A stretch of DNA of 64,000 nucleotides from Pseudoselenomonas ruminantium (GTDB taxonomy: Bacteria > Bacillota > Negativicutes > Selenomonadales > Selenomonadaceae), in NCBI GenBank assembly GCA_015058625.1, contig SVCA01000001.1:62001-126000 (forward strand), read 5' to 3'. Positions within the stretch are counted from its first letter, which is position 1. Every line of letters starts with the position of its first letter. Of this stretch, positions 18,335 through 27,319 are shown piece after piece. The position numbers were made by a program, and so were the translations under genes. Under the pieces are notes generated by a model. That model did not search any database. It was given only the letters and a program-made list of their open reading frames with translations, and was not told the origin of the DNA.

Positions 18335-18388
18335 ATGGATTTCCTCCTGCTTCATTCAGTCATTTTTCTATATATCTATATCTGTAGT

Positions 18389-19891
18389 TTACTTTTTCAT
18401 GCTGCCCGTAGCCACGAAGCGTTCATGGAAGGACAGTGCCTCTTCCAGAATGTGCGGCGTATTGGCATGATGGGTTGCTTCGGTTGCTCGTTCGAAGTAA
18501 TCCCGCAAAATCGGACGATAGTCCGGATGGGCGCAGTTATTGATGATTTCGAGCGCGCGCTCACGAGGAGCCTTGCCACGAAGGTCTGCAATACCCTGCT
18601 CCGTAATGATGATATCCACATCATGTTCCGTGTGGTCGATATGGGAGCACATGGGAACAATCGCGGAAATCTTGCCATCTTTCGCAACGGACGGCGTGTA
18701 GAAGATGGTAAGATATGCGTTGCGGGCGAAGTCGCCGCTGCCGCCGATACCGTTCATCATCTTGGTGCCCGTGATATGGGTGGAGTTTACGTTGCCATAG
18801 ATATCCACTTCGATAGCCGTGTTCATGGCGATAACGCCGAGACGGTGAACCACTTCCGGGCTGTTGGAAATTTCTTCCGGACGCAACAGCAGGTATTTCT
18901 TATACTTGGCAACGTCCTTATAGAAGCGGGCCATACCTTCCGGCGACGGGCTGAAAGCCGTACCAGAAGCAATCAGGAGCTTGCCGGCGTCAATGAGGTC
19001 GAGCATACCATCCTGAATAACTTCGGTGTATACCGTCAAATCCTTGAGGTCGGAATCCACGAAACCAGCCATTACAGCGTTGGCTACGTTACCGACACCA
19101 GACTGCAGCGGCAGCAGATTCTTCGGCATGCGGCCAGCTTCCACTTCCTTCTTGAGGAAGTCCAGCGTGAACTGGCTCATCTTGCGGGAATCCTCGTCGA
19201 TGGCCTTGAGTGGGCGTGTATGGTCCGGAATATCGCAAGGAACGATGTATTTAATCTTATCCGGCGTGCAGGGAATGTACGGAGTACCTACACGGTCCGT
19301 TGCCTTCACGATAGGAATGGGCAGACGGTTTGGCGGGTCCATGGGAATATACACATCATGCATACCCTCAAGTTCCAGCGGCTGAGAAGTGTTGACTTCT
19401 ACGATAACCGTATCTGCGCTCTGCACATAGGATGCAGCGTTGCCCAAGGACGTGGTTGGAATGATGTTGCCTTCCTCGGTAATGGCACAGGCTTCTACCA
19501 CTGCCACATCCACCTTGCCAAGATAACCGCAACGGCTGAGCTGGGCTGACTCGGAAAGATGCAGGTCCAGATAATCTACCGAACCGTCGTTGATTTCATT
19601 GCGCAAATCCTTATCCGTCTGGTAGGGTAAACGCTTCTTAATGCCGTGAACCTTGGCCAATGCTTCATCCAGTTCCGGGCCTGTGGAAGCTCCCGTCCAG
19701 AGGTTAATGGTGAACGGCTCTTTTTTCATCCGTTCAGCCAATGCCAGCGGAATCGCTTTCGGATATGCCGAAGCGGTAAAACCACTGGTTGCAACGTTCA
19801 TGCCTTCTTTGAAAAAAGCTGCTGCTTCTTCCGCCGTGACAATCTTGCTTTGCAACTCTTTGTTGCGCACGCGGTCGAGAATATCAATCAT
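18389..19891 (-). CDS. Succinate/propionyl-CoA (acetyl-CoA hydrolase family) CoA-transferase
   Basis: 500 aa. It belongs to the acetyl-CoA hydrolase/transferase family, which in propionate fermenters moves CoA between propionyl-CoA, acetate and succinate. Marks: VATSGFTASAYPKAIPLAL at the start, then EVDIYGNVNSTHITGTKMMN, IGGSGDFARNAYLTIF, HTEHDVDIIITEQGIADLRG. The ATG chosen follows GAGGGAGG; upstream in-frame codons extend into the promoter region. As first gene of the operon it closes the cycle by returning succinyl-CoA to the mutase. The exact acyl specificity cannot be read from sequence. Confidence 0.9.
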   Translation of the reverse strand: MIDILDRVRNKELQSKIVTAEEAAAFFKEGMNVATSGFTASAYPKAIPLALAERMKKEPFTINLWTGASTGPELDEALAKVHGIKKRLPYQTDKDLRNEINDGSVDYLDLHLSESAQLSRCGYLGKVDVAVVEACAITEEGNIIPTTSLGNAASYVQSADTVIVEVNTSQPLELEGMHDVYIPMDPPNRLPIPIVKATDRVGTPYIPCTPDKIKYIVPCDIPDHTRPLKAIDEDSRKMSQFTLDFLKKEVEAGRMPKNLLPLQSGVGNVANAVMAGFVDSDLKDLTVYTEVIQDGMLDLIDAGKLLIASGTAFSPSPEGMARFYKDVAKYKKYLLLRPEEISNSPEVVHRLGVIAMNTAIEVDIYGNVNSTHITGTKMMNGIGGSGDFARNAYLTIFYTPSVAKDGKISAIVPMCSHIDHTEHDVDIIITEQGIADLRGKAPRERALEIINNCAHPDYRPILRDYFERATEATHHANTPHILEEALSFHERFVATGSMKK

Positions 19892-19954
19892 GGAAAATCC
19901 TCCCTCATCAGTGCCGACCCATTTTCGGTTCCGGCAACAGATTTTATTAACCTG

Positions 19955-20065
19955 AGCATAATTACACATATAAACACAAGATATGATTACATTCATTATT
20001 GTCAATGATAACATGAAGTTATAACAACTATGAATTATAATCATCACTTATCGTACTACTATGTA
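19955..20065 (-). promoter_or_regulatory. Promoter region of the propionate operon
   Basis: The minus strand carries TTGACA followed after 16 bp by TATCTT, in an AT-rich region upstream of the CoA-transferase gene. About 60 bp further upstream there is the palindrome TACTACATAGTAGTA, a possible operator. No known operator consensus was recognised. Confidence 0.4.
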
Positions 20066-20102
20066 GTAATTATGTCCCACGACCTATGTTAGCACGAAAA
20101 GA

Positions 20103-20133
20103 AACCGCCGTCAAGGGAGAGTTGACGGCGGTT
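20103..20133 (-). terminator. Intrinsic terminator of dapB-asd
   Basis: Arms AACCGCCGTCAA / TTGACGGCGGTT with a 6-7 nt loop, followed on the minus strand by TCTTTT, 35 bp after the asd stop. Confidence 0.85.
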
Positions 20134-20167
20134 ACCTATATTTGTGAAAATTTTATTTTGTTCTGAT

Positions 20168-21199
20168 TTAGAGCATATCTTTCTCAATCATATACTCTGC
20201 AATCTGCAGGGCATTGAGAGCGGCACCCTTGCGAATCTGGTCACCGCAAACCCACATATTAAGACCATGGTCGATGGAATAGTCCTTACGCAGACGACCT
20301 ACGGCCACATCATTCTTGCCGGAGGTTTCAAGTGGCTGCGGATAGAGCTGTTCATCCGGGTTATCCACCACTTCTACACCAGGGAATGCTTCGAGAGCCT
20401 TACGGGCAGCTTCTACGCTGACCTCATCGGCAAATTCCACATTGACGGACTCGGCATGGCTGCGGTATACCGGCACACGGATGGTCGTAGCCGTAATGCG
20501 CATATCGTTATCGCTCATGATTTTCTTCGTCTCGTCAATCATCTTCATTTCCTCTTTGGTGTAGAGGTTTTCCTTGAAGACGTCAATCTGCGGCAGCAGG
20601 TTGAAGGCAATCTGATAATGCTTCTTGAGGGCTGCACCGGGCAGAATGTTAGCCGTTACGGGCTTGCCTGCTACGATATCCGCAACCTGCTGTTCCAGTT
20701 CTGCCATAGCTTCCTTGCCGCCACCGGATACGGCCTGATACGTGGAGACAACCACACGTTTAATCTTAGCAATATCGTAAAGCGGCTTCAGTGCCATAAC
20801 CATGATGATGGTCGAGCAGTTCGGATTGGCGATAATGCCCTTGTGCTGAGCAATGGCTTCCGGATTAACTTCCGGCACAACCAGAGGAACTTCTGGGTCC
20901 ATACGGAAGGTGCTGGAGTTATCGATAACCACGGCACCGGCTTTTACAGCGGCAGGCGCAAATTCCTTGCTGGCACTGCCACCAGCGAACAGGGCGATAT
21001 CCACATCCTTAAAGGAATCCACCGTAGCTTCCTCAACGGTGTACTCTTTCCCCATAAACTGGATTTTCTTGCCCGCACTGCGCTTGGAAGCCAGCATCTT
21101 AAGGTTGGCAAACGGGAAGTTGCGTTCCTCAATGAGATTTAAGAATTCCTGACCTACGGCACCCGTTGCGCCCAGAATTGCCACATTATACTTTTTCAT
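20168..21199 (-). CDS. asd: Aspartate-semialdehyde dehydrogenase
   Basis: 343 aa. It reduces aspartyl phosphate to aspartate semialdehyde, the branch point to lysine/diaminopimelate and to threonine/methionine. NADP site: AILGATGAVGQEFL. Catalytic cysteine: ANPNCSTIIMVMAL. VSTYQAVSGGGKEAM and the RVPVYRSHAESVNVEF motif complete the family. An in-frame ATG two codons upstream is only 4 nt from AAAGGA; the chosen ATG is at 10 nt. It follows dapB, so two successive steps of diaminopimelate synthesis are co-transcribed. Confidence 0.96.
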   Translation of the reverse strand: MKKYNVAILGATGAVGQEFLNLIEERNFPFANLKMLASKRSAGKKIQFMGKEYTVEEATVDSFKDVDIALFAGGSASKEFAPAAVKAGAVVIDNSSTFRMDPEVPLVVPEVNPEAIAQHKGIIANPNCSTIIMVMALKPLYDIAKIKRVVVSTYQAVSGGGKEAMAELEQQVADIVAGKPVTANILPGAALKKHYQIAFNLLPQIDVFKENLYTKEEMKMIDETKKIMSDNDMRITATTIRVPVYRSHAESVNVEFADEVSVEAARKALEAFPGVEVVDNPDEQLYPQPLETSGKNDVAVGRLRKDYSIDHGLNMWVCGDQIRKGAALNALQIAEYMIEKDML

Positions 21200-21246
21200 C
21201 GACATTCATTCCTTTCGCTTGTAAAAGCCGTTTTTCTTTTTATGCC

Positions 21247-22041
21247 TTAAAACTCCAAGAGTTTATCCAAGCCGACCGTTAAGCCCGTGAGGCTGCGCAC
21301 CTTCTGTGCCGCCAGCACTACACCGGGCATAAAGGATTCACGGTTCAACGAATCATGGCGGATAGTCAGGGTCTGCCCCAGGCCGCCAAAGATAACTTCC
21401 TGATGCGCTACATAACCGGGCAGACGCACACTGTGAATATGCATCCCCTCGTAATCGGCACCGCGGGCGCCCGTGAGTTTTTCTTTTTCGTCAGGATGCC
21501 CCTGCTTGTGCTCTGCACGGACTTCGGCAATCATGGCCGCCGTCTGCACAGCCGTACCCGAAGGTGCATCGAGCTTATTGTCATGATGGAGCTCGATGAT
21601 TTCCACATCCGGCATATACTTTGCCGCCTGCTTGGCCATAACCATCATGAGTACTGCCCCAATCGCAAAATTCGGTGCAATAAAGGCCGGTGTATCATTT
21701 TCTTCGGCCAGCTTCTTAATCTCTGCCTTCTGCTCATCGCTGAGGCCCGTAGTTCCCACTACCGGGGAAACCTTAGCCTTCAACGCCGTCGTTACATTAT
21801 GAAATACCACATCCGGACGAGTGAAATCAATCATAACCTCCGGTTTAATACGGTCCAGTGCTGCCTGTAAATCCGTCTCTACCTTTACGCCATTGGCTTT
21901 AAGACCGGCCAGCTCGCCGCAATCCGCGCCGCCTGTAATGTCCACGGCCCCCACCAGCTGCAAGTCTTCTGCTTCCTGTACGGCCTTCAGCACGGCTCGG
22001 CCCATACGGCCGCATGCACCGTTCACTAATACTTTTACCAA
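21247..22041 (-). CDS. dapB: 4-hydroxy-tetrahydrodipicolinate reductase
   Basis: 264 aa. It reduces the dapA product with NAD(P)H towards diaminopimelate and lysine. The nucleotide site is VNGACGRMGRAVLKAV; the catalytic motif is EIIELHHDNKLDAPSGTA; PVVGTTGLS and APNFAIGAVLMM also fit. The start is TTG, with GGAGG about 8 nt upstream. Confidence 0.96.
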   Translation of the reverse strand: MVKVLVNGACGRMGRAVLKAVQEAEDLQLVGAVDITGGADCGELAGLKANGVKVETDLQAALDRIKPEVMIDFTRPDVVFHNVTTALKAKVSPVVGTTGLSDEQKAEIKKLAEENDTPAFIAPNFAIGAVLMMVMAKQAAKYMPDVEIIELHHDNKLDAPSGTAVQTAAMIAEVRAEHKQGHPDEKEKLTGARGADYEGMHIHSVRLPGYVAHQEVIFGGLGQTLTIRHDSLNRESFMPGVVLAAQKVRSLTGLTVGLDKLLEF

Positions 22042-22078
22042 AACGCACGCCTCCTATGCTTATCAAAGCTAGAAATAT

Positions 22079-22106
22079 TGTATACTATGTCTATGCGTTA
22101 TGTCAA
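22079..22106 (-). promoter_or_regulatory. Candidate sigma-A promoter of dapB-asd
   Basis: TTGACA (22101-22106) and TATACA (22079-22084) are 16 bp apart on the minus strand, between recG and dapB. No riboswitch-like leader was seen in the short 5' region. Confidence 0.55.
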
Positions 22107-22127
22107 GATGTTCTCGACTAAAACACA

Positions 22128-24194
22128 TTAGATATCGGTGATATTTTCAAACTGCTCCTTATACTGCATGGCCAGAATCGGCAAAACATCCTGCCTTTCC
22201 TCGCGGCTTGCCACCGTTTCCTGCGCTGCCTGCCGGGCTTTGAGCAAAATATCCATATCATTTAAGACATCCGCCACCTTCAAATCCGGCAAACCATGTT
22301 GCATGGAACCAAAGAACTGTCCCGGCCCGCGCAGGCGCAGGTCCTCCTCTGCCAGCTTAAAGCCATCACTGGTTTCGGCCATGATTTTCAGCCGTTCCCG
22401 TGCGCTTTCGGTTTTCATTTCCGATACAAGGATGCAGTAGGACTTATATTCCCCGCGTCCAATGCGCCCGCGCAGCTGGTGGAGCTGGGCCAAACCGAAG
22501 CGCTCCGCATGCTCCACCACCATGATGCTGGCATTGGGCACGTTGACGCCCACTTCGATGACCGTCGTGGATACCAATAGTTTTATCTTATCCTCGTAAA
22601 AGTCCTGCATAACCTGTTCCTTGTCCGCAGCCTTCATCTTGCCATGAACAAGACCACAGGGCATATCCCGGAAGATGCCGTAGCGCAGTTCATCATAGAC
22701 TTCCTCGGCTGAGGGCAGGTCGCTTTCCTCATTCATTTCAATCAGCGGACAGACCACATAAGCCTGCCGCCCGGCAGCCAACTGCTGATGCACATAATCG
22801 TAAATCAAATCCCGCTTGTCGGGCTTCCTCACGAAAGTGCGGATAGGCTGACGCCCCGGCGGCAGCTGCTGAATCAAAGACACATCCAAATCGCCATACA
22901 CCGTCAGCGTCATGGTACGGGGAATGGGCGTTGCTGTCATGACCAATACATCCGGCATCAGCCTGCCCTTCTTCTCCAGCTCCGCCCGCTGGGCAATACC
23001 GAAGCGGTGCTGTTCGTCCGTCACCACCAAGCCCAGCTTTGCAAACGCCACACCTTCCTGAATCAACGCATGGGTGCCGATGACGATATCCACCTCCTGG
23101 GCAGCAATTCGGGCATACATTTCCTCCCGTTTCTTTTTCGTCAGCCGCCCCGACAAAAATCCTACACGAATCCCCAAAGGTTCCAACTGCTTCACAAAAC
23201 CTTCGTAATGCTGGCTGGCCAGAATTTCCGTAGGCGCCATAAGCGCTCCCTGATAGCCGTTCTCCACCGTCTTAACCAGTGCCAGCATGGCAATTACCGT
23301 TTTACCGGAGCCAACGTCTCCCTGCACCAGCCGCCGCATGGGCAGAGGGCTTTCCATATCCCGCTGGATTTCCTGCCAGGTGCGGCTTTGGTCATCCGTC
23401 AACTGAAAGGGCAAAGATTTTACAAGCCGCCCCACCAGTTCACTGCTGAGCAGATGACGAATGCCCTTACTGTGCTCACGCGCCTGCCGTTTCAAGAGCA
23501 ACAGCCCGCACTGAATCAGATAGAGTTCCTCAAAAGCCAGATGATTCCGTGCTTCTTTTAATGCCGCAAAGTCTGCAGGGAAATGAATGTCCTGCAAAGC
23601 CTTCCTCCTGCTCAGTAAATGATAGCGTTCCGCTACACTTGCAGGAATCAGTTCACGAATGCTTAGTTCCTCCGTCAGCAGTCCTCCAAGCACCTTGCGG
23701 AAGAATTTCTGATTGAGTTTTTCCGTGGCCGGATAAACTGGCATAATCCCCGTCATATTTTCCGGTTCTTCTTCCTCATCCAGAATCTGGAAGCTGCTCA
23801 GCTGACTCATGGCAAACTGTCCTCGGCCGCCATAAGCATATGCCGCCTTCCCGGTCACAAAAACTTTTTTTCCTACCTTTAATTTGCTTTTCAGATACTT
23901 TTGGTTAAACCAGGTGACCTGCAATATTCCCGTACCATCACCAATCAGGGCCATAAGGATGCTCATGCCCCGCCTGCCTCCCTGCCGTTCGGAGACATTC
24001 ATAATCGTGCCCGCCACTGTGGCTTTTTCCCCGGCCTGCAGCTCGGAGATTCTCGTGAGCACACTTTGGTCCTCATAGGTGCGGGGGAAATAGGTCAGCA
24101 AATCATAGACCGTAAAGAGTCCCAGGCGATTAAGTTCAGCCTTTTTCTTCGGCCCCACGCCCTTTACGTATTGTAATCCGTCCGTCAGTTGCAA
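22128..24194 (-). CDS. recG: ATP-dependent DNA helicase RecG
   Basis: 688 aa. RecG remodels stalled forks and Holliday junctions. N-terminal wedge domain with OB fold (about 1-190; LQYVKGVGPKKKAELNRLGL, then DLLTYFPRTYED). Helicase motif I is QGDVGSGKTVIAMLAL, motif II is the variant VVTDEQHRFG, motif III is VMTATPIPRTM, and VSTTVIEVGVNVPNASIMVV with QLRGRIGRG are the C-terminal motifs. The start is TTG after GGATGTGA. Confidence 0.96.
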   Translation of the reverse strand: MQLTDGLQYVKGVGPKKKAELNRLGLFTVYDLLTYFPRTYEDQSVLTRISELQAGEKATVAGTIMNVSERQGGRRGMSILMALIGDGTGILQVTWFNQKYLKSKLKVGKKVFVTGKAAYAYGGRGQFAMSQLSSFQILDEEEEPENMTGIMPVYPATEKLNQKFFRKVLGGLLTEELSIRELIPASVAERYHLLSRRKALQDIHFPADFAALKEARNHLAFEELYLIQCGLLLLKRQAREHSKGIRHLLSSELVGRLVKSLPFQLTDDQSRTWQEIQRDMESPLPMRRLVQGDVGSGKTVIAMLALVKTVENGYQGALMAPTEILASQHYEGFVKQLEPLGIRVGFLSGRLTKKKREEMYARIAAQEVDIVIGTHALIQEGVAFAKLGLVVTDEQHRFGIAQRAELEKKGRLMPDVLVMTATPIPRTMTLTVYGDLDVSLIQQLPPGRQPIRTFVRKPDKRDLIYDYVHQQLAAGRQAYVVCPLIEMNEESDLPSAEEVYDELRYGIFRDMPCGLVHGKMKAADKEQVMQDFYEDKIKLLVSTTVIEVGVNVPNASIMVVEHAERFGLAQLHQLRGRIGRGEYKSYCILVSEMKTESARERLKIMAETSDGFKLAEEDLRLRGPGQFFGSMQHGLPDLKVADVLNDMDILLKARQAAQETVASREERQDVLPILAMQYKEQFENITDI

Positions 24195-24261
24195 AAAATC
24201 ACATCCAATTAATCATTCTGTGCTATATATTCGTTCTCATAAAGAAGATTCCTGCATAAGA

Positions 24262-24300
24262 AAAAGCCCTTCACACTGGAAAGGCTTCTTGTTAAACTGC
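24262..24300 (-). terminator. Terminator of the 102-aa gene
   Basis: Imperfect hairpin AAGCCTTTC / GAAGGGCTT followed by TTTTTC on the minus strand, overlapping the end of the 102-aa gene. Confidence 0.6.
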
Positions 24301-24600
24301 TTTGAATTCTTCTTCCGCATAACCAAAACGCGTGGTGAGGCGGTAGATAACCCGGCTGTCCTTGGCACTGCGGATGGTAATATGGTCGATATCCCGAAGC
24401 ATACTCTTTATATCCATTACGGCAGCCATGCTGCTGATGTAATCCGTAGCCCGCTCCATGGTCATCTTGTGACGTTCTGGTGCTAAGGCCCCTGTATGAT
24501 AAATGTCCATGCAGACCCGTTCATCCCGGTCCACAAAATGACGGCAAAGTTCCGGTTCCCAGGCATTGCTGATTTTCTTGATACGTTCAAAGTACTCCAT
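24292..24600 (-). CDS. Conserved-looking hypothetical protein, 102 aa
   Basis: Soluble, mixed charge, with no signal peptide or membrane segment. Distinct stretches: WEPELCRHFVDRDERVCMDI, YHTGALAPERHKMTMERATD and DIDHITIRSAKDSRVIYRLT. I do not recognise it. Evidence that it is real: its own consensus promoter (24663-24692), a purine-rich ribosome binding region, a terminator at its end, and coding-like composition. It stands alone between recG and cstA. Confidence 0.65.
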   Translation of the reverse strand: MEYFERIKKISNAWEPELCRHFVDRDERVCMDIYHTGALAPERHKMTMERATDYISSMAAVMDIKSMLRDIDHITIRSAKDSRVIYRLTTRFGYAEEEFKAV

Positions 24601-24662
24601 AACTAAAGATTATCACCTCAGGCAGTTTTACATAGGATAAAGTTATGATAAAAGACAGAATA

Positions 24663-24692
24663 ATTTTATCATGTCTGGATTTGACCTGTCAA
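24663..24692 (-). promoter_or_regulatory. Sigma-A promoter of the 102-aa gene; -35 overlaps a TGACNNGTCA palindrome
   Basis: TTGACA (24687-24692), 18 bp spacer, TAAAAT (24663-24668) on the minus strand. The -35 is one half of TGACCTGTCA (24682-24691), the same arrangement as at 12389-12417. Confidence 0.6.
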
Positions 24693-24707
24693 GACAGTAC
24701 CTCATAA

Positions 24708-24739
24708 AAACAGAGCTGCTATCGCACAGCTCTGTAAAA
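24708..24739 (-). terminator. Terminator downstream of cstA
   Basis: Arms ACAGAGCTG / CAGCTCTGT with a short loop, followed on the minus strand by TTTTTATG. It lies about 130 bp after the cstA stop. I see no supported gene in the stretch between (24740-24869). Confidence 0.75.
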
Positions 24740-24869
24740 GCTTACTTTATGCATTTGCAACCTCCTGCCTTGCGGATATTGCGTTTACGATTATGCCGAT
24801 ACCTCTTTTTGTTCCGTGTGTGGTGATTCGTTGTGATCCATCATTGCGTCCACTACTTGACTTGTCATT

Positions 24870-26300
24870 TTACGGCTGTATTTTTGACGAAAAGAAGCGA
24901 CCAGCACATATTATGGCAAAGATTATTCCTGCCGGATAGCAGATATCGATACTTAGCCGGAAGCCTTCCTCGGCCTGCAAAATGTAGGTGAAGATTACAG
25001 CTGACATAAAGGTAGCCGGAACAGCCGCAATAAGCCAGGATTTACGGCCCTTTTCCATATGAAAAAGATAGGTGGCACACGTCCATAGTACAATCGTGGC
25101 CAAGGTTTGGTTTATCCATGAGAAATAGCGCCAAATTATATCAAAATTTATCTGTGACAAAATGGCCCCCATAGCCAGCAAAGGAACAGCAAATACAATA
25201 CGATTGCTACATTTAGACTGATTACTATTAAACCAGTCCGCCAAGGTTAAACGGGCACTGCGAAAAGCTGTATCGCCAGAAGTTATAGGACAGGCAATAA
25301 CTCCCAGCATAGCTATTGTTGCTGCCACATATCCGGCTGCATTATCATTACCGCCCATAAAACCAACGCAAATGTCATATACTACACCAGCAGGACCGTT
25401 TTCAGACATAGCCATGGCCAAGCTGTTGGTATTGTCATAGAAGGTTACACCAGCTGAAGCCCAAATAAGCGCAATGATTCCCTCCGCCACCATAGCACCA
25501 TAAAATATTGGCCGTCCCAAGTGTTCACTCTTTAGACAGCGGGCAATAATAGGTGATTGGGTGGAATGAAAGCCGGAAATGGCTCCACAGGCTACGGTAA
25601 TAAACATAAGCGACCAAATTGGCATGGCATCACCCTTCGGGTGAAGATTGGCCAAATGCATTTCAGGCATAGTATGTCCACCTACTCCCAATAACATCCC
25701 CGACATGATACCGAGAGCCATAATTATCAGGCAGACACCCAGTATAGGATAAAAACGGGCAATCAATGTATCAATCGGTAATAAAGTGGCCAGGAAATAA
25801 TATAGCAATATACACGGCAGAATGATGGTTGCAGCAACGCCTAAGAGCTTGGACAACAGTACAGCAGGTACTGTCATTGCAACGGTACCCACCAATATAA
25901 GCAATACAACCGAAAAAATACGCATGATAAGCAACATGGAATTTCCCAGATGATGACCTACGATTTCAGCAATACTTTTTCCATCCTCTCGAATAGAAAT
26001 CATGCCCGAAAGATAATCATGGACACCGCCGGCAAAAATAGTTCCCAAAACAATCCATATATAGACAACCGGCCCCCAGATAGCTCCAGCAAGGGCACCA
26101 AAAATAGGGCCAGGACCGGCTATATTCAGCAAATGAATCAAAAAATTCTTCCATGTAGGCAGGGGAATGTAATCCACTCCATCATTATGTAATACAGCCG
26201 GAGTTGGGGCATCCGTTGGTTTGAATATCCTTTCAACAAAACCACCATAAATAATATACCCCAACAATAATGCTGCTATTGCACTTAGAAAAGTTATCAA
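24870..26300 (-). CDS. cstA: CstA-family carbon starvation / pyruvate transporter
   Basis: 476 aa, polytopic, with about a dozen hydrophobic segments. CstA-family signatures: NIAGPGPIFGALAGAIWGP, GGVHDYLSGMISIREDGKSI, GFHSTQSPIIARCLKSE and CPITSGDTAFRSARLTLADW. Known members take up pyruvate or peptides under carbon limitation. The start is TTG, 6 nt after GGGGG; an open frame of 53 codons upstream lacks a ribosome binding site and does not resemble the family. It is the short form of the family (E. coli CstA is about 700 aa). It borders the accessory island. Confidence 0.88.
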   Translation of the reverse strand: MITFLSAIAALLLGYIIYGGFVERIFKPTDAPTPAVLHNDGVDYIPLPTWKNFLIHLLNIAGPGPIFGALAGAIWGPVVYIWIVLGTIFAGGVHDYLSGMISIREDGKSIAEIVGHHLGNSMLLIMRIFSVVLLILVGTVAMTVPAVLLSKLLGVAATIILPCILLYYFLATLLPIDTLIARFYPILGVCLIIMALGIMSGMLLGVGGHTMPEMHLANLHPKGDAMPIWSLMFITVACGAISGFHSTQSPIIARCLKSEHLGRPIFYGAMVAEGIIALIWASAGVTFYDNTNSLAMAMSENGPAGVVYDICVGFMGGNDNAAGYVAATIAMLGVIACPITSGDTAFRSARLTLADWFNSNQSKCSNRIVFAVPLLAMGAILSQINFDIIWRYFSWINQTLATIVLWTCATYLFHMEKGRKSWLIAAVPATFMSAVIFTYILQAEEGFRLSIDICYPAGIIFAIICAGRFFSSKIQP

Positions 26301-26366
26301 AAGAAATCCCCCTAATCTAATATAGCAGGAATGCCGCCGGGCCAGCAGAAGAACAAAACAATGTAG

Positions 26367-26381
26367 AAAAAAGCCCCGTGA
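26367..26381. repeat. Left copy of a 14-bp direct repeat flanking the island
   Basis: AAAAAGCCCCGTGA occurs here and again at 31982-31995, where it is part of the tRNA-Leu terminator. It is a candidate left boundary of an element inserted at tRNA-Leu. Confidence 0.45.
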
Positions 26382-26483
26382 TTTCATAGTATTCACTATA
26401 ATATAGGAACCGTGATTTTTCAAGGGGTTAAGGGCGTTCCTGTTTCGTTTATGTTCCATAAAATCATGTATTGTTATGTTTTG

Positions 26484-26506
26484 GTGGTAGTCAAATGGTA
26501 GTCAAA
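26484..26506. repeat. Tandem GGTAGTCAAA repeats at the left end of the island
   Basis: GTGGTAGTCAAAT (26484-26496) is followed at once by a second TGGTAGTCAAA. The first 13-mer recurs at 31952-31964, at the other end of the island. The pattern resembles integrase arm-binding repeats, but no integrase gene is present. Confidence 0.5.
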
Positions 26507-26552
26507 AAGAGAGTAGTCGTAAGCGTTAAATTGGATAGTATGCAATTTCAAG

Positions 26553-26657
26553 TGAATCCGGTCATTATGTACTTGCGGGATTTCGATTCATATTTAATTA
26601 TGAACCACGCTTTCTGCAGACACAATAAAAGAGAGCACATCTGATGATATGCCCTCT
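26553..26657. repeat. Cassette boundary repeat 1 with terminator
   Basis: Shared segment running from TGAATCC through TCATTATGT and TATTTAATTATGAA to GCTTTCTGCAGACACA, then the imperfect hairpin AGAGCACAT ... ATGCCCTCT (26631-26657) that terminates the first peptide gene on the minus strand. Related copies are at 27545-27600, 28961-29030 and 29921-30026. Confidence 0.7.
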
Positions 26658-26674
26658 GGCTATTTTGTATAGAC

Positions 26675-27031
26675 TTAACCGTTCGAACCGACTCCGGGGA
26701 GGTGAGTCATCGGTCGAATGGCAACCTTGTTTCTAGTCATGCCACGTGACCTTGCTTCATCCCGAACACTGGCCGTAAGATCACCAACTCTTTGATTGTA
26801 ATAACGCATGTGCGTTTCCCCACAATCAAGATTCCACTGAATCATTTGTCTTGTCACATCACCTTTCGAGTAATCATAAAACTCGTTCTGATTGAGGGTG
26901 CGATTATATACAACGTAGTACTTCTTGCCATCTACCCAGATATCCTTACCTCGGCCATAACCATAATCGAAGCTGCCAACTACCAGGTCCAGTTCCATAT
27001 CGTCCAGCTTATTCATGAATTTCTTTTCCAT
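26675..27031 (-). CDS. Double-glycine-type leader peptide precursor 1 (118 aa; duplicate of 29051-29407)
   Basis: The leader MEKKFMNKLDDMELDLVVGS ends in a GS site, which corresponds to the GG/GA cleavage site of class II bacteriocin-type leaders (known family logic; cleavage itself not shown). The core is long for such peptides, about 98 residues, aromatic and basic: FDYGYGRGKDIWVDGKKYYV, then WNLDCGETHMRYYNQRVGDL. It has one cysteine. TGAGGAGGAAAATAAA precedes the ATG, a sequence shared by nearly all minus-strand genes of the array. The protein is identical to the copy at 29051-29407. Target, activity and export machinery are unknown. Confidence 0.75.
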   Translation of the reverse strand: MEKKFMNKLDDMELDLVVGSFDYGYGRGKDIWVDGKKYYVVYNRTLNQNEFYDYSKGDVTRQMIQWNLDCGETHMRYYNQRVGDLTASVRDEARSRGMTRNKVAIRPMTHLPGVGSNG

Positions 27032-27069
27032 TTTATTTTCCTCCTCACATCTTAGGGTGTTGTTATCTT

Positions 27070-27140
27070 GCTTTCTGTTCTTTATATCCCCGAAGATAGC
27101 AAAGTGTTTATATTTTTTTGAAAAAAATTTCTGAACATCA
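27070..27140 (-). promoter_or_regulatory. Shared promoter element of the peptide array, copy 1
   Basis: On the minus strand a T-rich box ending TTTTTTTCAAAA is followed by AAACACTTTGC and then GGGGATATAAAGAACAG. The same three blocks at similar spacing precede the peptide genes at 27669, 28332, 29051, 30051 and 30872. TATAAA probably is the -10; there is no good -35, which suggests an activator. Confidence 0.6.
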
Positions 27141-27247
27141 AGTCTTAAGGTGAGCAGTCGCTTTCTTTCAGTTTCGTGCTCTCTTTTTGCGTAATATCAT
27201 AATAGATTTACAGAACGGAAATTACGATTTAAACATAGAGGTGCGGA

Positions 27248-27319
27248 ATGGAAAGACATATGGCAGCCCTCCCTACGGTCGGGACGACTACGGCGGCCAG
27301 CGAGATAGGAGCAGGATAA
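27248..27319 (+). pseudogene. Truncated copy of the divergent 62-aa gene (23 codons)
   Basis: AGAGGTGCGGAATGGAAA is the same translation start as at 28733, and the first residues (MERHMAA versus MEKQVAD) agree. The frame then enters the GC-rich module and stops after 23 codons. I read it as a copy of the 62-aa gene whose body was replaced by the module. An identical remnant is in the second block at 29624-29695. Confidence 0.45.

Noticed and set aside
16696..19549. Very long open frame on the plus strand opposite the mutase and CoA-transferase genes
   Set aside because: It mirrors the codon pattern of the minus-strand genes, crosses their boundaries and has no domain; a shadow of strongly biased coding sequence.
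20165..22127. Lysine riboswitch or T-box before dapB/asd
   Set aside because: The leader before dapB is only about 40 nt from promoter to start, too short for either element, and no conserved core was seen.
24740..24860. Short basic frame ending KAGGCKCIK between cstA and its terminator
   Set aside because: No start codon in frame with the basic stretch; only the DNA between a stop and a terminator.
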